A stretch of DNA of 64,000 nt, from assembly GCA_020746105.1 (NCBI GenBank), contig CM036617.1:42251898-42315897 (forward strand), given 5' to 3'. Source of the DNA: Trogon surrucura (Eukaryota; Chordata; Aves; Trogoniformes; Trogonidae). Positions 1 through 13,117 of the stretch are shown here, piece after piece; position 1 is the stretch's first letter, and the number at the start of each line of letters is the position of its first letter. The notes below the pieces were generated by a model, which saw nothing but the letters and a program-made list of their open reading frames with translations, made no database searches and had not been told where the DNA came from. A program made the position numbers and the translations under genes.

Positions 1-3000
1 ACAACTGAGTTTAAGTTACCACACGGTTTTTATTTAGTTTTTGCCCTTTTCTCATTCTTTTCTCTTTCTACTTTCAGCTTGTTCTTACTAATCAAACGTC
101 ATACCCTGTTACGAATCCAAGAAAGAACAAACTCCAAGCATATTCATAGGTGTCCCATTTAAAAAAAAAAAACAAAAGAAATAGCTTTATCTGTCACATC
201 AGAAGCTTTACAGAAGCCTAGTCATTCTATAATTTCCATGCACTCTTAATCTACTTTGTGCATATTACACACTCAGACTTTTCTAAATTTATCATAATTA
301 GACCTATGTATTACAAAGGAACTGCTCATATTTCTCTTACCTAATCTCTAATTTATATGCAGAAGAGCAAAGCTGAAGAGTTTAGGATTTTCACATTTAA
401 TGCTCTTTTTACCTAATCAAGTTATACAGCTTTGTAGCTTCCTTCCCTGTGGTTCCCACTTCATTTTTCTCTTTTTTTTTTTTTTAAAAATTATTTATTA
501 TTTTAAAATAAATCAGCATTGTCCTAGGCAGACATTAATGCCTCTTCTGTAACCTTTCTCTATTCACTGATTGTTTTCTGGGGACACAATAATTCATCAC
601 TCAGAAACAGATGGTGTGTGAGTAACCCCTTATAATCAGTTTATAGCTGAAGTACTAGTGAATCTAGATTAAGTTTAAATGAAATTTTATTCATTATGTG
701 TTTTCCTCCATTTTTTTCTCAAACCAATATTAAAATTTTGCCTTCCAAAGCAAGTCTAAATAAAACTGGATTAACTTCTTGAACTTTTTGACAGAATCAA
801 GGCTTTACCAGCAGATCTGGTTTTGATGGTCCAAGAGGCTAATTTAAACTTTGCTTTTCTCATCATAACTGAGCATTATTCTTGCTGAATAATATTAACT
901 AAGTACCCCCCATTCAAGAGCTCACCATTATCACATGATTTTATGTTCTTGGTGTGTAAATTTAAGGTGATGAATTCTGAGTTTCCCTGTCAAGTAAAGG
1001 AGAAATCTGAAATCCTCCATTGACTCAGAGTAGTCTTCAACTCACTTTCCCTCTATTGAATGTTTAGGGAATTTAAGCACCATCAGAAAACATGCAGTCC
1101 CCTTAAATTATGAAAGGCTATGAAATTAACACTCTACAGAGACAGAAGAACTCCTTCCTGGATTATAGTGTAAAGTCATTCTAACCAGTCTTTGGAGTAG
1201 AGGTCAGAACTCTATGACACCTTCCTTGTTTGGCATCTTTATAGTTGGTTCTTCAACAATCCAGCTTCAAAAAGAAATGAATAGGAGTTATTCTTGGCCA
1301 GGTTAAACCATCTCCTGATATTCACTCTCAGCCTTTGGGTTATAGGGAAAATCATTTGAGACTGAGAAGCACATAGATCAGATAAATTACACTTCCTGGG
1401 TGACAGCGCTGACATCTTACCTGAAACCACCACTGTTGAGATCTCTATACTTTATTACCATTCCACTCAAAAGCACAGGTTTATGCAAAACCTTGACTTT
1501 CTCCAAAAGTATGTCTTATAACTTTCAAGGCTCAAATTCAAGGTAGGTGAGTCCTGGACTGCAGAAGAAAGTAAGTTTGTTAGCAATTTGGAAAGTCAAC
1601 AAGTGTTTAATCTGAAAATGAGATGTGTCTATACCTTACCTTAAAATGGTATCTGTGTGGTAATATTTTAGAAACACTGAAAAACTAATCTAGAAACATT
1701 TTTGTGTGATGCAGTTTTTAACATTCAAATATATAGCTAGACACCTGAGGTACTGTGAGGCATCTTCCTAAATGTTTTTCAAAAAATACTGTTTAAATGA
1801 GTCTTATAAGGATACTTTTGATGTACATTGAAGATGCAGTTGGTGATTTAATTCACAGTAGTTGCACATCTATAATGTGAATATATTCTCTTAATGCACC
1901 CAGCATACTGGTCACAATTTTGAAACTTCCAACTTATTATGCATTCAAAATACATTCAAACACCTCAAAACTAGACACACTTACATACCTCCACAGCAGA
2001 AATACAGAAACCAAGGTGCTTTTTGAAAGTCATAACATCCTCATCCTTCTCTACTATACCTAAATTCTCAGTCCACAACCATGAATTTGGAAAAAAAAAG
2101 ACCTGATAAAGGACAAAGATACGTAATACTAACAGCAAAACCTCAAATCTTTTGCCTTATCATTGTGAAAGTTCTTTTCATACTTGCCTTCATTCTGCTT
2201 CAAAGTGAGATCACATTTTTAATATTGACCTCCTGGGTACAGTGTAAAGAAATGTATCTGTGCTGTAAAATCTGCCAAATGGAAATCATAGACTATTTTA
2301 AAGATGATTGTACAAGATGACCAGTAATAATCTTTTAAACAAGAATATTAAAACATGTATCTCAAAAAGATTGTTGGACTTAGAAAATCACCATTTTTTA
2401 AATTTTTTATTTATATTCCAAAGTTACTTTCTATACTTCTACAAATATTTGTCAGGACTTACTTTTATTACCATAACCCTATTTTATTTGAATTATTTAT
2501 ATGCTTTGCACAGTACTAATTTCTATTATCCATAAAACAAATATTCTGTATCAGTATTGTTTTTCATGTGAATAGTTAGATAAGAGTTACAAAAAAAACC
2601 CCACATATTGCTTTAGTTGAAGTGTGTTTCTACAGATCAAGCACGAATTTTACTATGATTACGTTACATAGTAAAAATGCAGCTCCAAGATGCAATAGGT
2701 TAAACTGTTACACAGGCTTTAGGGTTAGGATTTTAGTACCTAACTTTTATAAAGCTGTTTCCTAAAAGAAAAACCCAGTCCTCAATGGCTTAATTCATTT
2801 ACCCCTGTCCTCCCATCTAGTGTAATCTAAAATACCCTAAGGTATCTGAGACATGTTCTATAGGTCCTTAGTATCATCGTCGGTTTCATGTGTATTTCTC
2901 AGATACTCTATAGCATCATCGTTTTGCTAATAAATAATTGACTGATACTCAATTACTTAACTGAAGACAGTAGCAACAAATATTTTTCATTTTTCTTTTT

Positions 3001-5492
3001 TTTTTTTATATAATAATGAAATCATTCCATACTGCAAAGGTAGCAGAAGCAAGGAGCATTCATAGTTAGATAAAACTAACTCAGTATTCAGCTATAGGAG
3101 TATTCTGACAAGACATTAGAGAAAAACCTGTGTTACTCATCCACATTACATTGTATGAATCAGAAAAAAAACCCTCTTTTAAAAAACTCTTTTCTTTCTG
3201 AAACGTTATTTTCAAAATAATTTTTACAGTACAAATGGCAGTATAAATTATTTTTTCATAATCTGAATTCAGACCATATGTGAAATGAAGATACATGCTG
3301 AAGGAGTCCATCTGTCCCAATTATGTCTAAAATCTTGCTGTGAATACATCAATCAGTGTGAGGCATACAAATACTCATTACAACAAACTGAAAAATGTTA
3401 GTCATTTGCCAGAATGTGAAATCTGACTATGCATTTTTACAAGATGGTAACACTTTAAAATTGTTACTCAGAGTCCATGTAGAATGAAGGGGTCAAGTGA
3501 GACTTTTTAAAAGTGGCAATGGAAAGTTAATCTGTTCAAGAGCAAGGAGGAGACAAGAGAGTATGGTATCTAAAACAGAATAAAGATGATATGTAAAAGG
3601 TGAAAGAAAAATGTTAGAGAAAAAGTAATATCTCCAGAAAAGGAAGATGCAGACCCACATTATCAGAGGCTCCTGACAAAAAGCATCAGTAGGACTCTTC
3701 CTGACATAAATACAGACACTAGAAAAGACTTGAACATTGGCAGACTCAGGTTGTCAACTGACTAGCCAAGGACTGTTTTTTCTTCTTATCTTTGCTTTTT
3801 CTTCTTTTAAATTGCAAAGTTATGGTTATGAACTGCAGCAAATAATACATAGGATTGTGCAAGTTCTTTTTCAGAGTACCAAAGACTGCAAGAAGTTATT
3901 GCCACACAAGATATTTGTTCAGATAGGGAAAGCAAGACATCTGTTAACTAAGGGAAAACTATGTGGAAACCTGCAGTTCAGGGTCTTTTGAGGTATGCAT
4001 AAGAGGTACAAACAATGAAGAAGACAATAAATTGATGTAGAAAATCTGCTATCATCACTATTCATAGCCAAAAAATTAAGCTTAACTGAGATTACAGAAG
4101 TTTTCTTGAAGTTTAAAAAAAAAACCAAACCAAGTTTGCAGGCAAAGAGCATAAAAACAACTGACCCTTTTAAGAAAAGGGTGAAATTCAGAATGAAGGA
4201 ACTGAGGGACATCAGTGAGTGATGATGTAGGAGGCTTTTAGAGTGGAAAATGGGTCGTTAAAGGAATAGAGGTAGTAAAAGGCTAGAATTGCTACCAAAA
4301 AGGAGGATAAGTGATCTGCAAAATCAGAAAACTGTTTTCCTAAGGAAAGAAAGAATAGTAAGATAAAGATTTTGGAGACAAGTAATGAGAAAGGCCTCTT
4401 CTGATTGGAGACCTCTAACTTGATACTCATCATCTAAAAGAGCTGTTAGAACTGCTATAAATGTTATGCCTTTTTACTATATAAAATGAAACCAAAATGA
4501 GACAAGACAAAACAAAACAAAAAAAAAACTGGTAAGAGAAAATGTTGCAATATGAGAAGCAATCAGATTGAGCGTTGGTAGTAAAAAGATTTTGAGTACA
4601 GTAGTCAAGAACATTGATATTGTTAAAGACATGCTTGCTTTACAAAATTTGATGAAAGATCAATATTTGAACCATTTGCATAGGAATATAAAAAGCACAG
4701 CTATTGACTTGAACATAATCAGAGAACAAAGAGTACTGATGTTGAGACAATACATAAAGAAAAGAAAGAATGTATAAAAAGTAATAACGTGGAGAATTTT
4801 AAATTCTTCAGGATCATGATCACCTTGGACACCAAAAAGTCTAACAGCTCCCAGTAGAGTACTGCTAAAAAGACCCTATTGTGGAGTTGGAAGGAGACAG
4901 TAATTTTTTTATATTATTAAATACTAGCAGAAACTGTTTTCATATGATGTTTTTTATTCTTAACAGACTTGAAGAAAAAATAGCACAAGAAAAAAATTCG
5001 TAAAAATCTAGGTATAGACAAAATTCTTTGCCAATGGTTACAAAGGGTGATGCTATTTTTCACCTGGTTTTGTGAAAAAAACCTCTTTGTAAATGAAATG
5101 ACAGACTCTTTCATACCATGTGCTCTTAGTCTACTTTTAAAATTATGTGGACTTTATTTTTGCCTACTAGAAGATAAAAAAGGTAAAAATGATATTAACT
5201 TCTAATTAACTTTTAAAAGATCTGTGCTGATAAATCAAAATATTTAGCAAGTAATTATTCACAAGTATTTCCTGTTACAGTAGACTATTAAGAACAAATT
5301 CAAAAGTGAACTTCTTGTTCTTCAGCAAATAAACCATTGGTAGATACTAGAAGGCTGACTTTGTATAAAACATCTAGAAAATAACATTTTTTTTTTATTT
5401 TTAGCTAGTGTTATAGACAATATAAAATAAATTATTTTTCAGGGTTTTTTTGGGTGGGGTTCTTGGTAAAAAGTGACAATATATTTATCTGC
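1..5492. other. Low-copy AT-rich DNA, no gene seen
   Basis: No open frame here exceeds about 100 codons. None carries a domain I recognise or starts and stops like a gene, and I see no LTR or CR1 signature. The block contains ordinary homopolymer runs (A-run near 161-174, T-runs near 472-485 and 2996-3008). It is probably intergenic or intronic host DNA. Short exons with splice sites could be missed by eye. Confidence 0.6.
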
Positions 5493-6831
5493 TGTCATGG
5501 GTTTGAGTCTGGAGGTTTTTGGAAGTGGGAGGAGGGCTGTGGAGGATGACTCGAAAAACTTCAAAAGCCTCCCTCAACCCCAGGTAAAAGCTGGATCTTC
5601 CTCTGGCCAAGGTCTGACCAAACAGCACCTCTGTAGTCAATATATTTGAGAGGGGAACCTATTGGACTACTTTCTCTTGCTCTTTGTTTTGTTATCTCTC
5701 TTTGTCCTGTCTTTTGGATTGGGGAGGGTTTGGGTTTTTTTTTGTTGGAGGAGGGGGAGGTCAGAGGGAAGCAAAGGAAGGCAGTCAGTGAGGAAAGCAA
5801 GGGAGAAAGGCACCAGAGGAGGGCATTTCCCTGGAGTCCCGTGGTGAGTGTGATGGTAGGAAGAGGTTTTCCTGAAAACTGAGGGGATCAATGGTGGCAA
5901 TAACGTCCAGGATGTAGTGGTACTTGGAGAACCTCTTGCCAGCGGGGAAAGAAACACTATGCAGGAGCAGAGAATGCACCAAAGAGACCTGTGATCCCAA
6001 GTGGGATGGACTCATGTGGAGGGAGAATACTGCCTCCCGTGAGGTGGACACCATGTGGCAGCAGGGGAAGATTGCAAGGAGCTCCCTTCACAATACCACA
6101 GAATCACAGAATCACAGAGCATTACAGGTTGGAAGGGACCTCAAAAGATCATCTAGTCCAGCCCCTCTGCCAGAGCAGGATCACCTACAGTAGGTCACAC
6201 AGGAACGCGTCCAGGCAGGCTTTGAACATCTCCAGAGAACGAGACTCCACAACCTCTCTGGGCAGCCTGTTCCAGTCCTCTGTCACCCTCACAGGGAAAA
6301 AGTTTTTTCTAATATTTCTGTTGAACCTCCTATGCTCCAGCTTGTACTCATTGCCCCTTGTCCTCTCATTGGACGTCACTGAAAAGAGCCTGGCTCCGTC
6401 CTCCTGACACTCCCCCTTGTCATATTTATAAGCAAGAAGGAAGGACTGCCGTGGACAATGAGTAACAGCCAGATGGACCACACCCCTCACCTCCTGCACC
6501 ACTCTCGCACCAATGGGGGAAGGAGGTAACTGTGGAGATGGGGCGGAGGGTGTATTTAAGATTGAGTTGTATTTATTTACATATTCCTTTCACTATCCTA
6601 TTCTGAGCTAGCTGATAAATAGTGGTGGTAAATGAAAATTTAAGTATGCTCTGTTTGCCTGTGACTGGAAGTGGTCAATAAACCCTCCCTGTCCTAACCT
6701 CAATCCTTGAGCCTTTACAGTTGAAGTTTTCTTCCTCCACATCCCTCTGGGGACTGAGGTGGGGGAAGGAGTGAGTGAGTTACTGTATGGTTCTTTGTTG
6801 TCAGCCCAGGCAATTGGCTTGAACCACAACA
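5493..6831 (+). mobile_element. Solo LTR of an endogenous retrovirus, split by a CR1
   Basis: The element opens with TGTCATGGGTTTGAG and closes with ACCACAACA, the TG...CA ends expected of a retroviral LTR. It resumes after a CR1 insertion at about 6095-6434. A polyadenylation signal AATAAA lies at 6677-6682. The tail after it, with CCTCCCTGTCCTAACCTC and then a GGGGACTGAGGTGGGGGAAGG-type stretch, matches the 3' third of the other avian LTRs in this window. No internal gag, pol or env sequence adjoins it, so it looks like a solo LTR. I find no matching target duplication at the ends as drawn, so either boundary could be off by a few bases. Confidence 0.75.
6095..6434 (-). mobile_element. CR1 LINE 3' fragment inside an LTR
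   Basis: On the minus strand this is the last part of CR1 ORF2 and the 3' UTR. The low-coordinate end has repeated CAGAATCA units followed by the CR1 hallmark GGTTGGAAGGGACCTC. A minus-strand frame in 6185-6502 still reads CR1 C-terminal motifs ([23 protein letters not shown]). It is 5'-truncated, as most CR1 copies are. It lies wholly within the LTR at 5493-6831 and so is younger than that LTR. Confidence 0.92.
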
Positions 6832-7304
6832 ACCAAGAATAGGAAAGACATTTTTTTTGCCAAATTTCTCTTTCCCTCTCCTTTTTGTTGTTCCTTAAAA
6901 ATATAGAATGTAAATAGATGCTAGCTATACTTGTTAGTAAAGCAGTTTCACAAAGATTTAAATACTGCAGGTAATACGATTATAGTACATTACAGACTTC
7001 TGAAGAAAAAATACTGGTTTGAGAGAGAACTTTTGCTTGTTGAAGACCATGTAAATCTACGCTACAGCAGATGTTATTCAAAACATATTTCATTTCAGAG
7101 TAAAACTTATGATGTGAATACTCTGTTAAAACTTAAAACTGAGCAGACTTGAACAGCCAACCCAAGGACACTCTGTTTAATCTTCCACAATTTCTGAGGC
7201 AGAGAGTTTACAAGGAGTAACTATAAATGAAGACACAGTCTCTAGTGTTGGACGGAACAGTGACGTTTTAGTCAGATGATACTGTTCCTGTTAGTGTTAC
7301 TATA
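6832..7304. other. Low-copy spacer
   Basis: AT-rich sequence between two LTRs. I see no gene or repeat I can name. Confidence 0.5.
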
Positions 7305-8112
7305 AACAGAGCATCCCCACTGGCTGCCAGACACCCACCCAGCTGCCCTCTCTCCCTCCTCAGCAAGATGAGGAGAAAGTAAGATGAAAACCTCACGGGT
7401 TGATCTAAGGACAGGGAGATTATTTGCCAATTACCGTAACGGGCAGAACAGTCTCAACTTGGGGATGATCCATTTAATTTACTACCATTTAATATCAGAG
7501 TAAGATAGTGAGAAATAAAAACAAATCTAGAAACATATTCCTAACCACCCCTTCTTCCCAGGCTCAACTTTAGTCCTGATTATTCCACTTTCCTCAAGTG
7601 GCACAGAGGGAAGGAGAATGAAGGTTGTGGTCAGCTCAAAACACTCTACTGCTCCTTGCTCCTCGTACTGTTCCTGTGCTCCAGTGTAGGTCCCCCATGG
7701 GTAACAAACCCTGCCAAAAAACCTGCTCTTGCATGGGGTCTCCGTGCAGGTCCACTGGTTCCTGCATGGGGTTCTCCATGGGCTGCAGGGTGGATATCTG
7801 TGTCCCCATGCTCTTCACAAGCTGCAAGGGAATTTCTACTCCAACTCCCAGAGGACCTCCTCTGCTTCTTCTTGACCGATCTTCGTTTCTGCATAGGTGC
7901 TTCTCTCATGTTTTTCTCATTTCATCTCTCTCACAGCTGCTATGCACAATTTTTTATCCTTTCTTAAATATCCTGTTATAGCATATCACTTATGGGCTCA
8001 GCTTTGTCCAGCAGTAGTTCTATCTTGGAATCTGCTAGAACTGTCTCTGTCCAATATGGGGGCAGTTCCTGATCTCTTCTCATGGGAGCCACTTCTTAAG
8101 TCCCACCTTAAC
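7305..8112 (-). mobile_element. Solo LTR relic, minus strand, 5' end worn
   Basis: Read on the minus strand, this has the order of the 14402-15587 LTR: a TTTAAGAA-type box, a region rich in ATGG/GCAGG with repeated 'catggggt' and 'gtgcaggt' units, a 'cctgggaagaagg' block, and a 3' end with CTGTCCTTA and GAGGAGGGAGAG followed by GGCAGCCAG. The U3 start and the very end are too diverged to place exactly, and no target duplication was found. Open frames on both strands here (about 60-118 codons) are by-products of the GC-rich LTR and are not genes. Confidence 0.75.
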
Positions 8113-8762
8113 TCTGAGTACAGAGTTGTAGACGATTTGTAAGATCCTGAGAATCAAAATTTACTGGTTCTAACATTCACCTGAAGAAACTTGGCACAGC
8201 ACATGTGGAGAAGCACGTGTGTTCTCTAACAAGCTTTCTTAATGCTTTCTGAAGATATTTAAAGGAAAGTAGAAACAATTAGAAACTCTTAGATCTAAGA
8301 AGTAAGAGTGGAGATATTACAAAATCAAACCACATAGTTTCTGGATAAGGAATAGAGTTAGTCTCTCCATGGTAGCCAGCAAAGGAAACAATAATCATAA
8401 TTTAAATAGGAAATATGGAAAATCTTATTGTTTCTTTAAACTTCTCTCACTTACTTGCAGCAGTACAATAATTGAAACACCATCCTAAGAGGGCAGATAA
8501 GATCTTCCACTCTCAGAGAGTTAAAAAAAAATAAAAAACCAAAACCCTTGAAATTAATATTATATATTCCTATAGAATATTAAAAAAAAAGTTACAACTT
8601 GAACTGTTTTGGTTTTGGTTTGTCCGCCAGCAATGGCAATAAATAGGAACACTGTGAAGTTATCTTTTTCTGTACTTAGTTACCTCTGCAGTAAAGAAGA
8701 TGACTCTGTGGTTTGCTAACCCTCCTGTTTCATATAAAAGATGTATTGTTCTTATTAGAAAT
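8113..8762. other. Low-copy spacer
   Basis: AT-rich, with a short A-run near 8582-8590. No gene or recognisable repeat. Confidence 0.5.
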
Positions 8763-9272
8763 TGTATTGGGTTTTGTTGTGATAAAATTATGAAGTTAAC
8801 TTTTTTCATATCAGCCTGCATGGTGCTGTGTGTTGCATTTGTGACTGAAACAGTGTTGATAACATCAGTGAACGGCATTCTTTCTTTCCCGTTCCTTGAA
8901 AATAAGTACACTGGGGGGTGGGTAAGACTTGGAAGGAACATAATCGCAGCTGACCCAAACTAACCAAAGGGACATTCCATATGACATGATTTCATGCTCA
9001 GCAATAAAAGCTCTGAGAAAAATGGAGGGAAGGGGTGACATTCATGATTATAACATTTGTCTTCCCAAGCAGCTATTAGGAACTCTGAGGCCCAGGAGGA
9101 GGCGGGACATCTTGCCAAGGGGACTTGCGTTTTTGCTTTGCTCATGTGCACAGCTTTTGCTTTTCTTGTTAAACAGTCTTTTTGTTTTCCTTCTATACTT
9201 CTCTCCATCCTACATAACAGAAGAGTAAGAAGTAGCATGGGTGTTTAGCTGCTGGCTGGGATCAATCCAGCA
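8763..9272 (+). mobile_element. Solo LTR, deleted or diverged copy
   Basis: It starts TGTATTGGGTTTTG and ends GGGATCAATCCAGCA. Landmarks in order match a common avian LTR type: GTGCTGTGTGTTGCATTTGTG then AACAGTGTTGATAACA, then GCAGCTGACCCAAACT with CCAAAGGGACATTCCAT, ATGCTCAGCAATAAAAGCT, and TTGTTAAACAGTCTTT near the 3' end. The direct repeat TAGAAAT flanks it (8756-8762 and 9273-9279), which supports the boundaries. It is shorter than intact copies of this type as I know them, so an internal deletion is likely. Confidence 0.8.
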
Positions 9273-10959
9273 TAGAAATAGACTTGCAGCATAGTGGATT
9301 ACCCTACATGTTACAGGAGACCTGTTAGCTCCATTTAACAAGAAATAGCTAGGTCAAAAATGTGATTTGGTATTTCTGTTTCAATATCCAAAAAAGTAAA
9401 TCAATGAAGTTTTTAAAGAACAGGAAGTCTTGTTCTACTTTAAAGTGACCTACTGTAAATTACCATAGAGAAGGAGAAACAGTATCTTAACTGTATTTTT
9501 TTTGTATTTTTTTCTTCAGTTAAGTGCCATATTACTCAGTCATTAACTGACTGCTTCCCAAATAGCAGACTCAATTCACAATTACAACATGGTCTTATTT
9601 CCATGCTAATGGGGATAGGGGGATTGAAACCTGTGATTTTCATAATCATTTTACTGTTTCGATCACCTGTACCATATTTGTTTGAATGATTGATATAAAA
9701 TATTCTTTTAATGGTCTTTTATCCAATGTATTTGTTTTATATATTCAAATCAATATACTTAAGTAATATAATCCCTTCCATTTTCAACAGATGAAAAGGA
9801 AGTACAGATCACAATCTGAAAACTTTATCAGTGCAACTTCAGATTTTAAACCCAGAAAAAATGTTACAAGTATCTAGAAATCTTCCCAAATTGTGCTTGA
9901 AATCACTACTTAATGAGAACACAGGAAAGAATGAAATACATTTTAATATATTTGACTAGAAATGTTTAACATATCATAGAAGAGAAAGCGGAAAGCAAAA
10001 TTAAAAAGGAAAGATATTTTATTATCACGTACTGCAGTTCATATAAATGTCCAACATACACATGGCAAAGAATCTTTTGAACAACAAGCTAATTGAAACA
10101 GCTGAATCCACACAAAACAATCTTAACAAAACTGGAAAATCACGAAAGGAGAAAGAATACATAAATTGTAAGATAGGTGTGTTGTTTATTTGAAAGAGAT
10201 GTCCAAGCCTGGCAAGATGACAGCTAACATGAGTATAAAGGTCATGAAAACAAAGACAGTAAAGTGATTATTCCTTCACAGTAATCAGAGTAAAGTGCAC
10301 CTTGTGGTTATGTGTGCTTATTTTAATAATCACTGTTGTCACTCTGTCCTGCTTTCTCCCTTTCTATCCCCACTACTCTAAAAGGGAAGGAAATTTTAGG
10401 ACTGTTATTTGTAAAAATTCTCTTGCTACTATCAATGTATCTTTTTTAGGGATTTTTTCTGTATATCGTATTTTACAGATAACTCCTGATTTTGTAGGTT
10501 AAAAGGAAGGGACAAGGACGGAAAGAAACAACACTGAAAACCAAAAAGATATGGTATGTAAATTCTGAAACATATATAGTGCATTCATATTTATAAACAT
10601 TTTCCAGAACGAAGAGTGAGAATGGAGGAGAGAAACATTAAAATTGCACCAGGCAATTCTTTTTCTTCCAGACATGTTGGAGCCTGGTTAAACCACCACC
10701 ATGATAATGTACCGTTGGACAATGAAAAATTGATGGACGTAAACCATGAATGTCAAAATAGCAAACCAAACAAAAATACTGACAAATCATTCAAAATGTG
10801 TATTAAAAACAAGCCTTAAGAAAGTATTTTGCATTCCTGAAAGTTTGTATACTTCTGTTTCTGCCAAGAGATGTTATCTGTTTCCATAAATTTTTATTAT
10901 GTACTTTGATCATCACAGCCACAACAGCACTACCACAGAGAAATTAAAAAACATTCAGT
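9273..10959. other. Low-copy AT-rich DNA, no gene seen
   Basis: No open frame above about 70 codons and no recognisable repeat. Probably host intergenic or intronic DNA. Confidence 0.55.
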
Positions 10960-11245
10960 ACTAGAATCATAGAACAACTTAGGTCAGGAGGGACATTCAG
11001 AGAACATATACTTCAAGTCTTGCTCAAAATGGATCTAATTGAATGCTGTTGCCCATGATCGTTTCCAGTTAAGTCTTGAATATTTCTCCAAAGGCAGACA
11101 TATTACAACAAGCTACCTGGCTAACTTGTTCCAATCTTTAACTAACTTTATGGTAATTTCTTCCTTACATTTAATCAGAACTTCTGATTATTTTATATCT
11201 CTTGACCTATTGCCATGTTTGGCTCCATTTTCTATATGCCATCTT
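10960..11245 (-). mobile_element. Old CR1 fragment, 3' end
   Basis: At the low end, TAGAATCATAGAACAACTTAGGTCAGGAGGGAC is a worn version of the CR1 3' terminus on the minus strand. It is followed by diverged counterparts of the usual segments: 'aattgaatgctg', 'ggctaacttgttccaatctt' for the '...cctgttccagt...' segment, and 'tttcttccttac'. It is heavily diverged with no open frame left, so it belongs to an old CR1 subfamily. The high-coordinate end is uncertain by some tens of bases. Confidence 0.7.
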
Positions 11246-12460
11246 GTCATCACTGCACATATGGCACTTCTTCACTAAGATTTATATAATTTGTATTGCA
11301 AACTAGCTGTGAGTATATAGCAATATGGAACTGATGCCTTATGGTTACCACTGACATCTGCGGTACTTGGTGTCACAGACCTTTCCTTTGGCTGCATTTA
11401 CTGTGACCAAAATATGCATCATTGAACAGCCATGTTATATCCGTCTCAACCATTAGGTCTCTGATGGTCTCTGATGGTGTGTATTTGTCTGCTACATTTT
11501 GTTATGTTGCTGTTAACTTGTCACATCATATTTAGGGAATTCAGTTTTGCATAGTTATTGTCACTGACAGTTCAGGTTTTTCTACCTTTCTATTCGTTCT
11601 TGTCACGTTAATGTCAAACCATCAATTGCATGAACGCAGTCCATTTCTTCCTTTCTTCACTGACTCACCACAACCTGTATTTTGTAATCCTTTTATGTCT
11701 AAAGTGCATATGCGGTATGTTGCTCTTTTTACTATGCTCTGCATTCTCAGAGAATAAAAGAACCTTAGGCATAGACTGGATTACTTTGTAATATTCTTCT
11801 GTCGGTGCTGTCTCATGCCTCTCTGGACAGCTGTACATCATCTCCATATGCTCAACCGTTGTTTTTAGATTTTCTTACTGTTTTCATATCAGTATAAACC
11901 TCTTTTTCTTCCTTCCCCCCTACCTTCCTTTCCCTTCCGCCCTCGATTAGGATATTCGGTAGAGTTTTATGCAATGTATTAAATGAAGAGAGTACAAATT
12001 TAAAGACTGGTCGCCTAAATATTAAATTCATGCTCCACTTAGTGACTCATTCTTCTGGTAAACTATTTCCCTCTCCTCTGCTTCGTACATTGTTTTACTA
12101 TTGTGCACTTCACTGTATAGAGAAATACTTTTTTTTTTTTTTTCCATTGTTGTAGCTCCCTAATTTGTTTACCAGAGGCAGCAGAGTGAGTTGCTTTGCA
12201 TAATATCAGGTATCTTATCCGGTGCTTGCTACTGTTGATCATCTGTTGATACAATAGACATAGCTTGAATTGGTAAACCTGAAATTAAGCAACAAAGCAA
12301 AATGTACTTCAGAACTATTTTGAACCTTACCTATCATATCATTTTGGACTCTTATTATGAATAAAATTTTGGCAAGCTTCTGATGTCTACTTAATGACAG
12401 TCAAAGTATCTTTAACTTTTTCGTCATGTAGTAAGTTCTCAATTTGCCAGAGATTACCAG
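11246..12460. other. Low-copy AT-rich DNA
   Basis: Contains a T-run at about 12128-12143 and a short tandem duplication of TCTGATGG near 11458-11476. No gene or named repeat. Confidence 0.5.
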
Positions 12461-13117
12461 TGCGAGGGACTGCTAAACACATTTCAAACAGTCTGGGCCT
12501 TTTCTGAACTTGGACGTGCCAGAGTCACCTGCCTGCACCAGTCCATATTAGTGTGGGAGTCACCCAGCACTTTCCTGAGCCCCCTGCTCCATCCATGCCC
12601 TGGTGGATGTGTGGGGGCAGGTAGGGCTTGGAGCTGTGGCTGCAAGAATGAAGAAGTCAAGCCAGGTGAGGAAGTGGTGACCCCCTCAGAAGGCCATACC
12701 ATCCCCCCAGGCCCTTTCTGGGTAATTTTCCACAAGGTGTAAACAACAGGATGTAGTGGGAACTTGACAGGATAAAAGGCGGTCACCCTGGGCAGTTGGG
12801 TCCTTTTTGCCTGTCTGGAGAAGGTTGCTGCTTGTGCTGTGGTCCTTGCAGGATCCGAGGGTGGTGACCTTTCTTTTCCTATCGCTTTAATTTCTTTCTT
12901 TCTAGTTCCAGCAAAACGGTTATCTATGACATGGCCAGTTCTTTTGTTTACGCTAATGGTTCTTTATTTTGAGGCACGTTATTAACACACGTTGATGTTA
13001 GTTCTTTGTTAATTGGTAAATAAAAATGGTGTTAGGATCCTTGGTGTTGATTTACCTTAATCCTGGCCTGGGAATCAGCTAATCTGAGTCATTGCCCTGA
13101 AAGCTCAGGACTTGACA
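12461..13117 (+). mobile_element. Solo LTR with perfect 5-bp target duplication
   Basis: The LTR starts TGCGAGGGACTGCT and ends GGACTTGACA. It is flanked by the direct repeat ACCAG at 12456-12460 and 13118-13122. A TATA-like GGATAAAAGGCGGTCACC lies near 12771-12788 and a polyadenylation signal AATAAA at 13019-13024, which sets U3 and R. No internal retroviral sequence is attached. The LTR at 32064-32679, on the opposite strand, is the same family and shares the start, the GGGCTTGGAGCTGTGGCTGC block and the TATA context. A 5-bp duplication fits an ERVL-type integrase, but the class is inferred. Confidence 0.9.

Noticed and set aside
4568..4777. 69-codon K/I-rich frame
   Set aside because: AT-rich chance frame. 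No family resemblance.
5561..6054. Several overlapping frames of 78-96 codons on both strands
   Set aside because: All fall inside the LTR at 5493-6831 and reflect its purine/pyrimidine bias.
7625..8142. Frames of 63-118 codons with cysteine-rich or membrane-like translations
   Set aside because: They overlap each other on both strands within the minus-strand LTR 7305-8112 and its edge, and look like repeats translated by chance.
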